Shown one piece after another: positions 31,626-40,325 of a stretch of 64,000 bases of DNA. The DNA is taken from the NCBI RefSeq assembly GCF_001465835.2, contig NZ_CP013661.2:2596501-2660500 (forward strand). The letters run 5' to 3'. Numbering within the stretch: position 1 is the first letter of the stretch; every line of letters starts with the position of its first letter. The position numbers and the translations under genes are program-made. This DNA is from Planococcus kocurii (GTDB taxonomy: Bacteria > Bacillota > Bacilli > Bacillales_A > Planococcaceae). The notes beneath the pieces are model-generated. The model saw nothing but the letters and a program-made list of their open reading frames with translations, had not been told where the DNA came from and did no database searches.

Positions 31626-32819
31626 ATGTCAGCTGCACTCGTAATCCTACTGTTAGGTATCGGTTATTTGGTATTTACAATTGATAAAAAACAAGAAAAC
31701 TTTCCTGTACCGGTAGTGCTCGTATTAATTGGGATCGGCTTGTCATTTGTTCCTTATTTTAATCAAGTAGAAGTAACGGAAAATTTAATTTACGATGTCT
31801 TTTTACCCGGCTTATTGTTTGTATCGGCTTATCAATTTTCAACAAAAGCGCTACGAGAAAATGCTGGGATGATCGGTTTGTTGAGTACAGTTGGCCTCGG
31901 GCTGACAATTGTACTTGTGGGACTGACGATCTTTTGGATCGGCGGCTGGTTTTTCTCGATTTCACTGGCTGGTGCATTCGTAGTTGCAGCGATTTTAGCA
32001 CCTACTGACCCCGCATCGGTCGTTTCCATTTTGAAAAAATCAGCGTCTGATAAAAGTATTGCGGATATTGTCGACGGTGAGTCAATGATTAACGATGGCA
32101 CCAGTATTGTCTTATTCACTGTTTTGTCGAGTATGTATCTGCAATCACAATCGCTCGATATAATCACTGTTTTTGGTGATTTTCTTTACGTTTCACTGGG
32201 AGGAATCCTACTGGGAGTTGCTGTAGGCTGGGTGATGAGTAAAGCGGTTCACATTACGCATCATCGTGATTATCAAGTCATGCTTAGTATCGTGCTCGCT
32301 TATGGTGTGTTTCAATTGGCTGAGAGCTTCGGATTTTCAGGCGTATTAGCAACCGTTTTTGCCGGCATTATGTTATCTTGGGAATTTTCACATACGAATA
32401 AAGAAGATCATTACCGAGAAGCGCTTTCAGGCTTTTGGGAAGTGGTTGAACCATCGCTGTTGTCGCTGTTATTTTTACTAATTGGCATCGAAGCAACCAA
32501 ATATTTATCATGGGATAATTGGCTACTGGCAATCCTCATCTTGTTTGTGAGCATTGCGATTCGATTTCTTGTTGTCGGTAGTACATTTAAGGTAGTAGCT
32601 GGCAAAAAACACAAATCCATTTGGAAAAAGTCTCTCGTCATTTCGTGGTCTGGCATCCGTGGTTCGATGTCTGTATTCTTACTCCTACAGTTGGAAACGC
32701 TAGCGACTGGGGAAGCGGCAGCAGAATTGATTTCGTTAGGGTTTTCAGTGGTCATCTTGTCCTTGATTATTCAGAGTCTTGGCATACATCCGTTATCAAA
32801 GCTGCTCGCTAGCAAATAA
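31626..32819 (+). CDS. Sodium/proton antiporter (CPA1 family)
   Basis: A 397-residue membrane protein with about 12 helices. The CPA1 core APTDPASVVSIL and the DGESMINDGTSIVLF motif carry the acidic residues for ion exchange, and a late KKSLVISWSGIRGSMSVFLL matches the conserved WxGxRG segment. It lacks the long cytoplasmic tail of NhaP/NhaG-type relatives. The start at 31626 is chosen from GGAGGAG seven bases upstream; two earlier in-frame starts sit on or before that site. It probably exports Na+ for pH or salt homeostasis, in line with a halotolerant lifestyle. Confidence 0.92.
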   Translation: MSAALVILLLGIGYLVFTIDKKQENFPVPVVLVLIGIGLSFVPYFNQVEVTENLIYDVFLPGLLFVSAYQFSTKALRENAGMIGLLSTVGLGLTIVLVGLTIFWIGGWFFSISLAGAFVVAAILAPTDPASVVSILKKSASDKSIADIVDGESMINDGTSIVLFTVLSSMYLQSQSLDIITVFGDFLYVSLGGILLGVAVGWVMSKAVHITHHRDYQVMLSIVLAYGVFQLAESFGFSGVLATVFAGIMLSWEFSHTNKEDHYREALSGFWEVVEPSLLSLLFLLIGIEATKYLSWDNWLLAILILFVSIAIRFLVVGSTFKVVAGKKHKSIWKKSLVISWSGIRGSMSVFLLLQLETLATGEAAAELISLGFSVVILSLIIQSLGIHPLSKLLASK

Positions 32820-32866
32820 AATAGCGCATGCCAAGAAACTGAACTTCTGGCAGACGCTATTTTTAA
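32816..32866. terminator. Bidirectional terminator
   Basis: Outer stem AAAATAGCG/CGCTATTTT with an inner GCCA/TGGC pair, between the convergent antiporter and c-di-GMP genes. Confidence 0.8.
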
Positions 32867-32870
32867 CGAT

Positions 32871-35261
32871 TTATCTAGTTTTTACTTTCAAATACAATTC
32901 CTCTATTTTTTCAGGCAATAAAGGCTTTTGAAAATAATAGCCTTGAGCTTGATTGCATCGTCGAGCTTTTAAAAATGTTAGCTGTTCCAAAGTTTCCACG
33001 CCTTCAGCGATTACATTCAATCCTAGATTACGAGCCATTTGGATGATTGTGTCGACCAAAGCTGCATCTTTTGAATCAATGAGAATATTGCGTGTGAAAT
33101 GTTGGTCAATTTTTAATGTATCAATCGGGAACAATTTTAAATAGCTTAAAGAAGAGTAGCCAGTACCAAAATCATCAATTGATAAATGAATGCCCATCGC
33201 TTTGAGTTGTTGCATTTTTGAAATGGCGGATGTAGCGCCTTGAATGATGCTTTCAGTTAATTCGAGTTCAAGAAATTCAGGTGCGAGTCCCGCATCGTCT
33301 AAAGCTAACGTGATGACTTCGGCAATATTCCCTTGTGAAAACTGCTTCGCTGAAATATTGACAGCTACGCGAAACGGCTCTACTCCTGCATCTTGCCAAT
33401 CTTTTGTTTGTTGACAAGCAGTTCGAAGAACAAATTCACCGATACGCAGAATCATGCCACTTTCTTCTGCAATTGGAATAAATTCAGCAGGAGAAATGGT
33501 TCCAAGCTTCGCATGATGCCAGCGAACCAACGCTTCAACACCAATGATTTTTTCGGTTTCAAGATCAAATTGTGGCTGATAATGAACCGAAAATTCGTTC
33601 AGCTCTAAGCCTTTTCGGATACTCATAGCAATTTTTGATTTCCGAGCAATCAGTTCATTCATCTCAGAAGTAAAAAATTGAAAGTTGTTTTTGCCTTCTT
33701 CTTTCACGCGGTACATCGCAAGATCGGCATTTTTCACTAAAGTTTCAGCATCTGTGCTATCCGCTGGAAATAAACTAGCACCGATAGAAGGCGTAATAAA
33801 AACAGCTTCGTTGTTTAATTGGAAGGGGTTACTTAACATCTCTAAAATTTTCTGTGCGGTAGTTTGAGTTTTTTCATCGTCCGTGTTGGGCAGCAGTAAA
33901 ACAAATTCATCACTGCCAATCCTCGCAAATGTATCATTTTTGTGGATACAGGATTTAATGCGATCGGCCACTTTCACTAACAGCTGATCCCCTAGTTGAT
34001 GACCATACGTGTCGTTGACCATCTTGAAATGGTCTAAGTCAAGGTAAAGTACAGATAAAACCATCTTACTTTCTAGTGCTTGATTGATTGTCGAACGAAG
34101 GCGATCATTGAACAATCGGCGATTTGGCAAGCTCGTTAACGAATCCAGGTAGACCAGGTTGCTGATTTTCTCTTCGTTTGTTCTCCGGTCAGTGATGTCT
34201 CGAATAATCAGGCTGTAGTAGTTGCCTTTGGCTGTTTCCCAAGATCCTATGGATAATTCAACTGGAAACTGGCTGCCATCTTTTTTTGAGCCAATTAGCT
34301 CAAGCGTTTTTTGAGTGATTGATGCTTCGACGTATTGACTCGGATCCTGGCGTGCTTCAGGAAAAATTAAACGAACATCTTCGTAAACAATTTCCTTTTT
34401 GTTGTAGCCAAAAAGAGACTGTGCGCCTCCATTCCACTGGATGATTGTGCCTTTTGCATCTGTTACGACAATCCCATCTGTTGCGGATTCGATAATCGAT
34501 TGAAATTGACGATTGTATTCATCAAGTAATGATTTTACTTTGTTGTCGCTGCGAATGCTCAGTACAGCAATCAGCAAAATTAATGCCATGCCAATCCCAA
34601 CATTATAAGCAAGATAACTACTGTTCATTGAAGGAGCTGTTGTTACGTGATGAGTAGACGCTTCAAATCGTGCAGCTAACATGCCGATGTAATGCATGCC
34701 TGAAACACCGATCGTGATCAGCGCAGCGCTGGCTATTTTTGACCAAGAAAATCCGTGCCGGTCTCTCGAATAATGCAGTAAAAACATGGCTAATAGAGCA
34801 GCGACTAACGCGACCACTACTGACAATATCCACAGTACGGCATCATAGTAGACAATCGCCTGCGTTTGCATCGCGGCCATCCCAGTGTAATGCATGGCAA
34901 CAATGCCGGTTGCAATTAAAACAGCACCAGCGATTACCTCGAATTTTTGGACGACGGGTTTACTGATAATGCTGAAAGCAAGTCCGCTTGCGAAAAGAGC
35001 CGGAAAGATTGAAATAACAACCAACGCTGTATTATAGGTTACTTCCATCGAGAGATGAAAAGCCAGCATACCGATAAAATGCATAGACCAAATGCCAAGT
35101 CCCATGACGAGAGCTCCGAACAAGATCCATTTTATTCGTGCTTTTCCAACGGTCTCGTGCAACATTCCGCTGATGTTCAAGGCGATAAAAGAAGAAACGA
35201 AAACGACAGCGACCGAAAGAAAGATTAATCGTGGATCGTAAGACAATGGTAAAACGTTCAA
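32871..35261 (-). CDS. MHYT-PAS-GGDEF-EAL cyclic-di-GMP protein
   Basis: A 796-residue membrane signalling protein. Residues 1-230 form seven helices with three MHYT-type motifs (SMHFIGML, AMHYTGMAA, GMHYIGMLA), a proposed metal or gas sensor. A PAS domain follows (about 250-370), then GGDEF at about 380-540 with GSDEF at 449-453 and no RxxD inhibitory site (HKND instead), then EAL (E576-A577-L578, with DDFGTGYSSL and later conserved motifs). The phosphodiesterase looks intact; the cyclase motif has one substitution. The start is TTG with AAAGGAAG upstream. It could set c-di-GMP for the exopolysaccharide receptor at 9499. It reads away from galU. Confidence 0.92.
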   Translation of the reverse strand: MNVLPLSYDPRLIFLSVAVVFVSSFIALNISGMLHETVGKARIKWILFGALVMGLGIWSMHFIGMLAFHLSMEVTYNTALVVISIFPALFASGLAFSIISKPVVQKFEVIAGAVLIATGIVAMHYTGMAAMQTQAIVYYDAVLWILSVVVALVAALLAMFLLHYSRDRHGFSWSKIASAALITIGVSGMHYIGMLAARFEASTHHVTTAPSMNSSYLAYNVGIGMALILLIAVLSIRSDNKVKSLLDEYNRQFQSIIESATDGIVVTDAKGTIIQWNGGAQSLFGYNKKEIVYEDVRLIFPEARQDPSQYVEASITQKTLELIGSKKDGSQFPVELSIGSWETAKGNYYSLIIRDITDRRTNEEKISNLVYLDSLTSLPNRRLFNDRLRSTINQALESKMVLSVLYLDLDHFKMVNDTYGHQLGDQLLVKVADRIKSCIHKNDTFARIGSDEFVLLLPNTDDEKTQTTAQKILEMLSNPFQLNNEAVFITPSIGASLFPADSTDAETLVKNADLAMYRVKEEGKNNFQFFTSEMNELIARKSKIAMSIRKGLELNEFSVHYQPQFDLETEKIIGVEALVRWHHAKLGTISPAEFIPIAEESGMILRIGEFVLRTACQQTKDWQDAGVEPFRVAVNISAKQFSQGNIAEVITLALDDAGLAPEFLELELTESIIQGATSAISKMQQLKAMGIHLSIDDFGTGYSSLSYLKLFPIDTLKIDQHFTRNILIDSKDAALVDTIIQMARNLGLNVIAEGVETLEQLTFLKARRCNQAQGYYFQKPLLPEKIEELYLKVKTR

Positions 35262-35540
35262 GTAATTTACACTTCCTTTATTTAGTAGAGAGTAAAAAGA
35301 TAGAGTTATTTATAAAAAAATAGAAATTATTGAATGTAATTAAGGACGTATGACTTATTTATCTTAGCACAGCTATCAATAAAATTGATTTATTTTCAAA
35401 ATTTATTAATAAAATATTTTCATGTTAAAAGCGATTCGTCGTGCTAAGGCTGAAACGGTTTTATAACAATAGCTTTATAATAGAGAACTGTTATTATTAA
35501 ACAATAAAGGCTTAGAAAATAAGAATGAGAAGGTGAAAAG

Positions 35541-36422
35541 ATGCAAGTTAAAAAAGCAATAATTCCAGCTGCTGGTCTTGGAACACGATTTCTTCCGGCA
35601 ACTAAAGCAATGCCAAAAGAAATGCTACCTATCGTCGATAAGCCAACAATTCAGTACATAGTGGAAGAAGCAATTGCTTCTGGAATTGAAGACATTATCA
35701 TTGTTACTGGTAAAGGAAAGCGTGCCATTGAAGATCATTTCGACCACGCCTTTGAATTGGAAGACACCTTATTAAAAAAAGGCAAGATTGACATGCTTGA
35801 TTCGGTTCTAGAAACTTCCAATGTGGAAATCCATTACATTCGTCAAAAAGAACCACTTGGACTTGGTCATGCCATTTGGTCCGCGCGCCGCTTTATTGGC
35901 AATGAACCATTTGCCGTATTGCTAGGCGATGATATTGTAGAAAACGACGAGCCTTGTCTTGCTCAGTTGATGAAGCAAAACGAGTTGACTGGTAAAAGTG
36001 TCATCGGCGTTCAGCAAGTTCCAGAAGACGAAACGCATCGTTATGGCATTATTAATCCCGTTTCAATTGACGGAAAGCTAATTAAAGTTGATAACTTTGT
36101 GGAGAAGCCAGAAGCGGGAACTGCTCCATCCAATTATGCCATTATGGGCCGTTACATTTTGACACCTGAAATTTTCGATTTTTTAGGACAGCATCAGCTT
36201 GGTGCAGGCGGCGAAATTCAATTAACCGATGCTATCCAACAGCTCAACGAAGTACAGTCTGTCTATGCTTATGAATTTGAAGGACAGCGCTTTGATGTCG
36301 GTGAAAAATTTGGCTTTATTGAAACGACTATTGAATTTGCTTTAAAACGCCCTGAACTTAAAGATCGATTGTTAAAGCTTTTTGAGGAAAAGTTAAAACA
36401 GTCATACATTAGCGAGAAATAA
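35541..36422 (+). CDS. galU: UTP--glucose-1-phosphate uridylyltransferase
   Basis: A 293-residue cytosolic enzyme making UDP-glucose from UTP and glucose-1-phosphate. The nucleotide-binding loop [20 protein letters not shown] is at residues 10-29, followed by [37 protein letters not shown] and VEKPEAG, all standard for GalU/GtaB, with normal length. It opens the polysaccharide region and feeds galE downstream. GAGAAGG precedes the ATG. The 279 bases upstream are AT-rich with a TATAAT at 35476 but no clear -35. A terminator follows. Confidence 0.96.
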   Translation: MQVKKAIIPAAGLGTRFLPATKAMPKEMLPIVDKPTIQYIVEEAIASGIEDIIIVTGKGKRAIEDHFDHAFELEDTLLKKGKIDMLDSVLETSNVEIHYIRQKEPLGLGHAIWSARRFIGNEPFAVLLGDDIVENDEPCLAQLMKQNELTGKSVIGVQQVPEDETHRYGIINPVSIDGKLIKVDNFVEKPEAGTAPSNYAIMGRYILTPEIFDFLGQHQLGAGGEIQLTDAIQQLNEVQSVYAYEFEGQRFDVGEKFGFIETTIEFALKRPELKDRLLKLFEEKLKQSYISEK

Positions 36423-36433
36423 GCAGAAGGCCA

Positions 36434-36472
36434 TAAAAATCGTTTTATCCAATCGGGTGAAACGATTTTTAT
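36434..36472 (+). terminator. Terminator after galU
   Basis: Stem AAAAATCGTTT / AAACGATTTTT with a short inner CC/GG pair and a T run. Confidence 0.85.
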
Positions 36473-36567
36473 TTGTGTCTACTGATCAACGGTATCTTTG
36501 TATAAATAGCTTAAAAGGTGAATAATCTCAAAAATCTGATTTCTTTAGTGAATAAACAAAAAAACTG

Positions 36568-36576
36568 TGGTAGACT
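36568..36576 (+). promoter_or_regulatory. Extended -10 element before FemAB-like paralogue 3
   Basis: TGGTAGACT: TG one base before a TAGACT hexamer; no good -35. Confidence 0.4.
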
Positions 36577-36666
36577 ATTTGATGAAGAGTGGAAAATCTT
36601 AACAGCTAGCTTTTATGATCAATCTGTCAGTGTTTTTTAAATCCAGGTGAAGGAGGCATCTTTGAG

Positions 36667-37671
36667 GTGAATGATATTTACTTTGAACCAAATTATGGTC
36701 GACTCTATGAAAAAATTGAACAAGGAACGTGCGAGGTTTTTGAATTTCATCATGATTTAGGAACAGTCAATCACATGTTCATTAAAAGAGCTGTTCCAAT
36801 AAGCATCAATGAAGAACCCTATTTTGATATTACGACACCTTATGGCTATGGTGGTCCTCGCATTACGAAATGTGAAGAAGTCCATAAGCGTGAGCTAGTT
36901 CAAGCTTTTCAGCTTGCTTTTAAAGCGTATTGTCAAAAAGAAAATATTGTTTGTGAGTTTGTACGTTTTCATCCTTTGTTTACGAATGCGCAAGATTTTG
37001 AAAGTTGCTATGACTTAACATTTCGCAGGTATACAACAGGAACCAACTTGAAAGATCACGACGATCCTGTCAAATCAGAATTTTCGAAGTCAAAGCAAAA
37101 AAGTATTCAAAAAGCTTTACAAGCAGGTGTAGAATACCGAGTAACAGTCAATCCTCCAGATTTAGAGGAATTTAAACGTCTTTACTATTCAACGATGAAA
37201 AGAAAAGACGCGGATGCTGTCTACTATTTCAATGATGCCTATTTCAGTAAATTGCTGGATACTTTAGGAGAACACATCGTTCTTGTAGAAGTATTGTACG
37301 AAGAAAAGGTTATTGCAGTTGGCTTAAACTTGATTCACGAAAAATTTATCCACATTCACTTATCTGGAACACTCAAAGAATACCAACACCTGTCTTCTGC
37401 TTTTATTATGCGATACGCGCTCGTTAAGTGGGGGAAAGAGAATGGCATGGAGCTGACTCACGAAGGTGGCGGTGTAACAGGAAACGCGGACGATCCTTTG
37501 TATCTATTCAAAAAGCAATTCGGTAAAAACACAGAATTCAAGTACTACATTAGCAATAAAATCTGGAATCAAAAAATTTACGATTTACTGTGCACAACAG
37601 CATGGGTGGACAAAGAATCAACATCCTTCCCAGCTTATCGCTCAAAAGTAACACAAGCAGTACATAAATAA
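36667..37671 (+). CDS. FemAB-like acyltransferase (GNAT fold), paralogue 3
   Basis: A 334-residue protein, closest to paralogue 1 by eye: MNDIYFEPNYGRLYEKIEQG, TPYGYGGPRIT, KQKSIQKALQAGVEYRV, LYYSTMKRKDADAVYYFND, EGGGVTGNADDPLYLFKKQF. The start is GTG, chosen so that the N-terminus aligns with paralogue 1, with GAAGGAGG upstream. It stands alone between terminators, just before the first copy of the beta-helix/GT2/Wzx cassette, the same relative place that paralogue 4 has to the second copy. Likely transfers an amino acid or acyl group to a surface polymer precursor; acceptor unknown. Confidence 0.82.
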   Translation: MNDIYFEPNYGRLYEKIEQGTCEVFEFHHDLGTVNHMFIKRAVPISINEEPYFDITTPYGYGGPRITKCEEVHKRELVQAFQLAFKAYCQKENIVCEFVRFHPLFTNAQDFESCYDLTFRRYTTGTNLKDHDDPVKSEFSKSKQKSIQKALQAGVEYRVTVNPPDLEEFKRLYYSTMKRKDADAVYYFNDAYFSKLLDTLGEHIVLVEVLYEEKVIAVGLNLIHEKFIHIHLSGTLKEYQHLSSAFIMRYALVKWGKENGMELTHEGGGVTGNADDPLYLFKKQFGKNTEFKYYISNKIWNQKIYDLLCTTAWVDKESTSFPAYRSKVTQAVHK

Positions 37672-37702
37672 ACTGCTTCTACTAATTATTTACGCGTAAA
37701 AC

Positions 37703-37735
37703 GAGAGGTCTGCTTTGGAGCAGACCTCTTTTTGG
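37703..37735 (+). terminator. Terminator after FemAB-like paralogue 3
   Basis: Stem AGAGGTCTGCT/AGCAGACCTCT with TTTTT. Confidence 0.92.
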
Positions 37736-37866
37736 GTTGTCTAAAAGCTTCAGGGATTCAGAAAACGACTCTTCCTATCGATAGGGCTGGTTTTCGCTTT
37801 TTAAACTACCTGTTATAATAGACTTTATTGAATATGAACTAATTTCAACAGAAAAGGACTTATCAT

Positions 37867-38340
37867 ATGACTACTTATAAATTTTTTTCATGGATAGCAG
37901 CGTTGTTCTGGATGGCGGTTATTTTTTATCTGTCTCATCAACCAGGTTCTGCATCAAGTAATTTAAGTTCGGGCGTTGTAACGGCATTGTTAGACCTCAT
38001 TAATCTAATAGCACCGCAAGTAGAATTAAATGTGGAAACATTTCATACCTTTATTCGAAAAAACGCTCACTTTTTCGCTTATTTTCTGTTGGGTCTGTTA
38101 AGTTTGAATGCCTGGAGAAGCAGTGGATTTACTGGACTCAAACAACTAATTCTTGGACTTGGCATGTGTATATTGTTCGCAACAACTGATGAGATCCATC
38201 AATTGTTTATTGAAGGACGAAGCGGAGAAGTTAGAGATGTCATGATTGATAGTGCTGGGGCAACTTTAGGCGTTTTAATCTATAGCTTGTTTGGGTATTT
38301 ATGGGGTTCGATGAAAGAAAAGACGTTAAAAAGAAAGTAA
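37867..38340 (+). CDS. VanZ-family membrane protein
   Basis: A 157-residue protein with about four membrane helices and the VanZ series: FYLSHQPGSASS, IRKNAHFFAYFLLGLLSLN, FATTDEIHQLFIEGRSGEVRDVMIDSAGATLG. This is the more typical VanZ of the two in the window (compare 12943). AAAAGGA lies before the ATG. Monocistronic, of unknown function; relatives are often found near envelope genes. Confidence 0.9.
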   Translation: MTTYKFFSWIAALFWMAVIFYLSHQPGSASSNLSSGVVTALLDLINLIAPQVELNVETFHTFIRKNAHFFAYFLLGLLSLNAWRSSGFTGLKQLILGLGMCILFATTDEIHQLFIEGRSGEVRDVMIDSAGATLGVLIYSLFGYLWGSMKEKTLKRK

Positions 38341-38495
38341 AGATGTAAAAATGACAACTTTATGACTGGATTAGGTTCAAAAGTCATAGATAATTCCGAT
38401 GCGCTAATAGATATGAGACTAGTAAATGTTGAAAATTTAGCGTAAGATAGTATCAATTAGCAATAATAATGGAAATTATAAGGAGTAATGCAATC

Positions 38496-38549
38496 ATGTC
38501 AGCAATTAGTTTGCCAAAAGAGAGGTGGAGTCCATGTGGGCTTTACTAA
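38496..38549 (+). CDS. Possible 17-codon leader peptide
   Basis: ATG at 38496 with a strong AAGGAG 8-10 bases upstream encodes MSAISLPKERWSPCGLY and stops at 38547-38549, overlapping the first codons of the next gene in another frame. The next gene's own ribosome site lies inside this frame. It could couple or attenuate translation of that gene, or the AAGGAG may be a relic. Confidence 0.4.
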   Translation: MSAISLPKERWSPCGLY

Positions 38550-38767
38550 CAGGTGGTTTTGTATTCGTTACGGCCATCATTTTTTCGTTGGGAAAAGCAA
38601 GCTCAAAACGAGAAGATGCTAGCCATCGCCACCGCGAAGAACTATTGGCACGTAACAAAGACACTGTCGCAAAAGAAACGGTTGTCACTATTTTAGAACC
38701 ACAACCAGCAGAACAACAAAAATCACATAGAGAAAACAAGACACGGCATCCTTCAGAGCAACTATGA
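38534..38767 (+). CDS. Small single-pass membrane protein of unknown function
   Basis: A 77-residue protein: an N-terminal membrane helix (MWALLTGGFVFVTAIIFSLG) and a charged, Lys/Arg/Glu-rich cytoplasmic tail. The ATG at 38534 has GAGAGGTGG upstream; the in-frame GTG at 38525 would destroy that site. It overlaps the 17-codon leader frame. No family recognised. Confidence 0.65.
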   Translation: MWALLTGGFVFVTAIIFSLGKASSKREDASHRHREELLARNKDTVAKETVVTILEPQPAEQQKSHRENKTRHPSEQL

Positions 38768-38783
38768 GGCTGTCGTGTTTTTT
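38735..38783 (+). terminator. Imperfect terminator after the small membrane protein gene
   Basis: Interrupted stem (AAAACA-GACA against TGTC-TGTTTT) with a T run overlapping the 3' end of the gene. Confidence 0.5.
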
Positions 38784-38858
38784 AGTTCTTAATGACTAAT
38801 TCTTATTTTTATTTGAATTTTCAGTTTTTTAATTGTTATTTCCAGTCAACTATCTGTA

Positions 38859-38867
38859 TGATAAGAA
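38859..38867 (+). promoter_or_regulatory. Extended -10 element before the beta-helix gene
   Basis: TGATAAGAA 35 bases before the start codon, with a poor -35 (TTTCCA) at 17 bp. Confidence 0.4.
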
Positions 38868-38901
38868 GTGAAGACATTTTATGCTGTGAGAGGTGATTGG
38901 G

Positions 38902-40020
38902 TTGAACATAAGGAAAATTGGTTTTGTGCTGCTATTGCTTCTAGGCATCGCGGGGGTTAGTTATTTCTTTTTAATAATGGAAAAGCTGCCGCAAGAAGTT
39001 GAAGTTGAAAACGGAAGTGAAGGCAATCGTACAGCTTTAGACGAAGCAGTCGATAAAACAACAGAAATTCAAAAATCCATCGATGAAACACCAGCTGGAG
39101 GAACGTTGGAAATTCCACCGGGCGTTTACAAGCTTAGCAAAAACCCGGATTTGAAAGCGGTCACTGGATATGGTGACAGTTATTTTGCATTAAAAATTTC
39201 AAAGCCAATCACTATTGTAATGGAAGAAGTTATCTTCCAAACAGATACAGATGACGAATACGGTGTGTTTTGGGTGAATGAAACAGAAGATGTTCATTTA
39301 AAAGGTGGTTTTCTTATGGGAGAACGTTTACCAGAAGAAGGCTCTTTAACCTCTCATATCGCAATTTTGTTTTTGTATACGAACAATAGTTCAATTGAAG
39401 ACACTTACATGAAAAATTATTCTCAAGGCGTGCATCTCAACCATTCAGATCATAATGTTGTTCGAAAAGTAACCTCCGAATTCAATTATGGATCAGGAAT
39501 TATCAACTTTGACTCTGATCAAAATGTCATTGATTCATGCGTCGTGCGAAATTCGGGTGATGGCCATATCTCTCTTTATGGAGGTGGCAGTGACAACCGT
39601 GTAGTTAACTGCATGGTTACTGAAGATCGGCCAGGTTATGAGGATCAACAAGGAATTACTGTGGAAAGTGAAAAGGCTAGCACGATTGAAAACAATACAG
39701 TAAGCGGATTTTACTATGGCATTGATGTTAAAAATGCTTCAGAGTCAAACATCATCGAATCGAACATCGCCTTTAACAACGAATACAATATCGCTGTAAG
39801 AGGTGGAGATGGTGGTGAAAACTTAGAGTTGCCAAGCTACAATACACAGATTCTTAACAATATGGTTGTGGACCCGCGAGGTAAATCCTCCTATGGAATT
39901 TATGTTGGTGCAGGTGACGGCCATGTCGTGATTGGAAATACGTTAAATGTCGACAATCTCATCATTCCAGAAAAAGATTTAGAAGTTTATGAAAGCCAAA
40001 ACTTTTTTGTAGAAGAATAA
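38902..40020 (+). CDS. Membrane-anchored right-handed beta-helix protein, copy 1
   Basis: A 372-residue protein. TTG at 38902 is chosen because AGAGGTGAT lies just before it; an in-frame GTG at 38893 sits within that site. One N-terminal membrane helix is followed by an extracellular parallel beta-helix: about ten coils with repeating N-x-V/I patterns (NSSIEDTYMKNYSQGVHLN, HNVVRKVTSE, NVIDSCVVRNSGDGHISL, STIENNTVSGFYYGIDVKN). Such NosD/pectate-lyase-like folds bind or cleave polysaccharides. The GSGIINF, SGDGH and DQQGITVESE strips are shared with the copy at 45399. Probably acts on the polymer made by this locus. Enzymatic activity not proven. Confidence 0.85.
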   Translation: MNIRKIGFVLLLLLGIAGVSYFFLIMEKLPQEVEVENGSEGNRTALDEAVDKTTEIQKSIDETPAGGTLEIPPGVYKLSKNPDLKAVTGYGDSYFALKISKPITIVMEEVIFQTDTDDEYGVFWVNETEDVHLKGGFLMGERLPEEGSLTSHIAILFLYTNNSSIEDTYMKNYSQGVHLNHSDHNVVRKVTSEFNYGSGIINFDSDQNVIDSCVVRNSGDGHISLYGGGSDNRVVNCMVTEDRPGYEDQQGITVESEKASTIENNTVSGFYYGIDVKNASESNIIESNIAFNNEYNIAVRGGDGGENLELPSYNTQILNNMVVDPRGKSSYGIYVGAGDGHVVIGNTLNVDNLIIPEKDLEVYESQNFFVEE

Positions 40021-40023
40021 AAT

Positions 40024-40074
40024 CAAACACGTTTCCTTTTAGAGCGGATAAAAGCTTGGGGAATCGTGTTTTTT
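40024..40074 (+). terminator. Terminator after beta-helix copy 1
   Basis: Stem AAACACG-TTCC / GGAA-CGTGTTT (one mismatch) with a long loop and six T. Confidence 0.75.
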
Positions 40075-40091
40075 ACTGCCTGCTGTAAAGT

Positions 40092-40226
40092 GAGGTGCGG
40101 TCATGCACGTTCGGGGTGCGGTTTAGTCGAATGGAGGTGCGCTTCTAGCCGTTTGGGGTGCGGTTTAGTCGAATGGAGGTGCGCTTCTAGCCGTGCGAGG
40201 TGCGGCTTTACCCGTTTCAAGTGCGG
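40092..40226 (+). repeat. Phased repeat array C2 (7 copies of GAGGTGCGG)
   Basis: Seven motifs start at 40092, 40113, 40134, 40155, 40176, 40197 and 40218, every 21 bp exactly. Copies alternate GGGGTGCGG and GAGGTGCGC, and 40113-40154 is repeated almost exactly as 40155-40196 (a 42-bp duplication of two units). The array ends 28 bases before the galE promoter. The 305-base gap between beta-helix copy 1 and galE contains only this array, a terminator and a promoter. Confidence 0.95.
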
Positions 40227-40253
40227 TCAGTTCTCATCAATAAAATAAACGCT

Positions 40254-40281
40254 CTTACAAATTTTCTACAAATGATATAAT
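40254..40281 (+). promoter_or_regulatory. galE promoter
   Basis: CTTACA, 16 bp, consensus TATAAT at 40276 with a TG extended element (TGATATAAT), 45 bases before the ATG. Confidence 0.75.
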
Positions 40282-40325
40282 TGACAATAAGACAATGTTA
40301 AACAGCTAAAGGAGGAAAATAATCT

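Noticed and set aside
36667-37671. Calling the four FemAB-like genes true peptidoglycan-bridge enzymes
   Set aside because: Sequence alone does not show the acceptor, and the context is surface polysaccharide; they are therefore named only by fold and family.
40066-40248. 60-residue frame with repeated CGLVEWRCASSR
   Set aside because: It is a reading of array C2 (21-bp period equals seven codons). No ribosome site.
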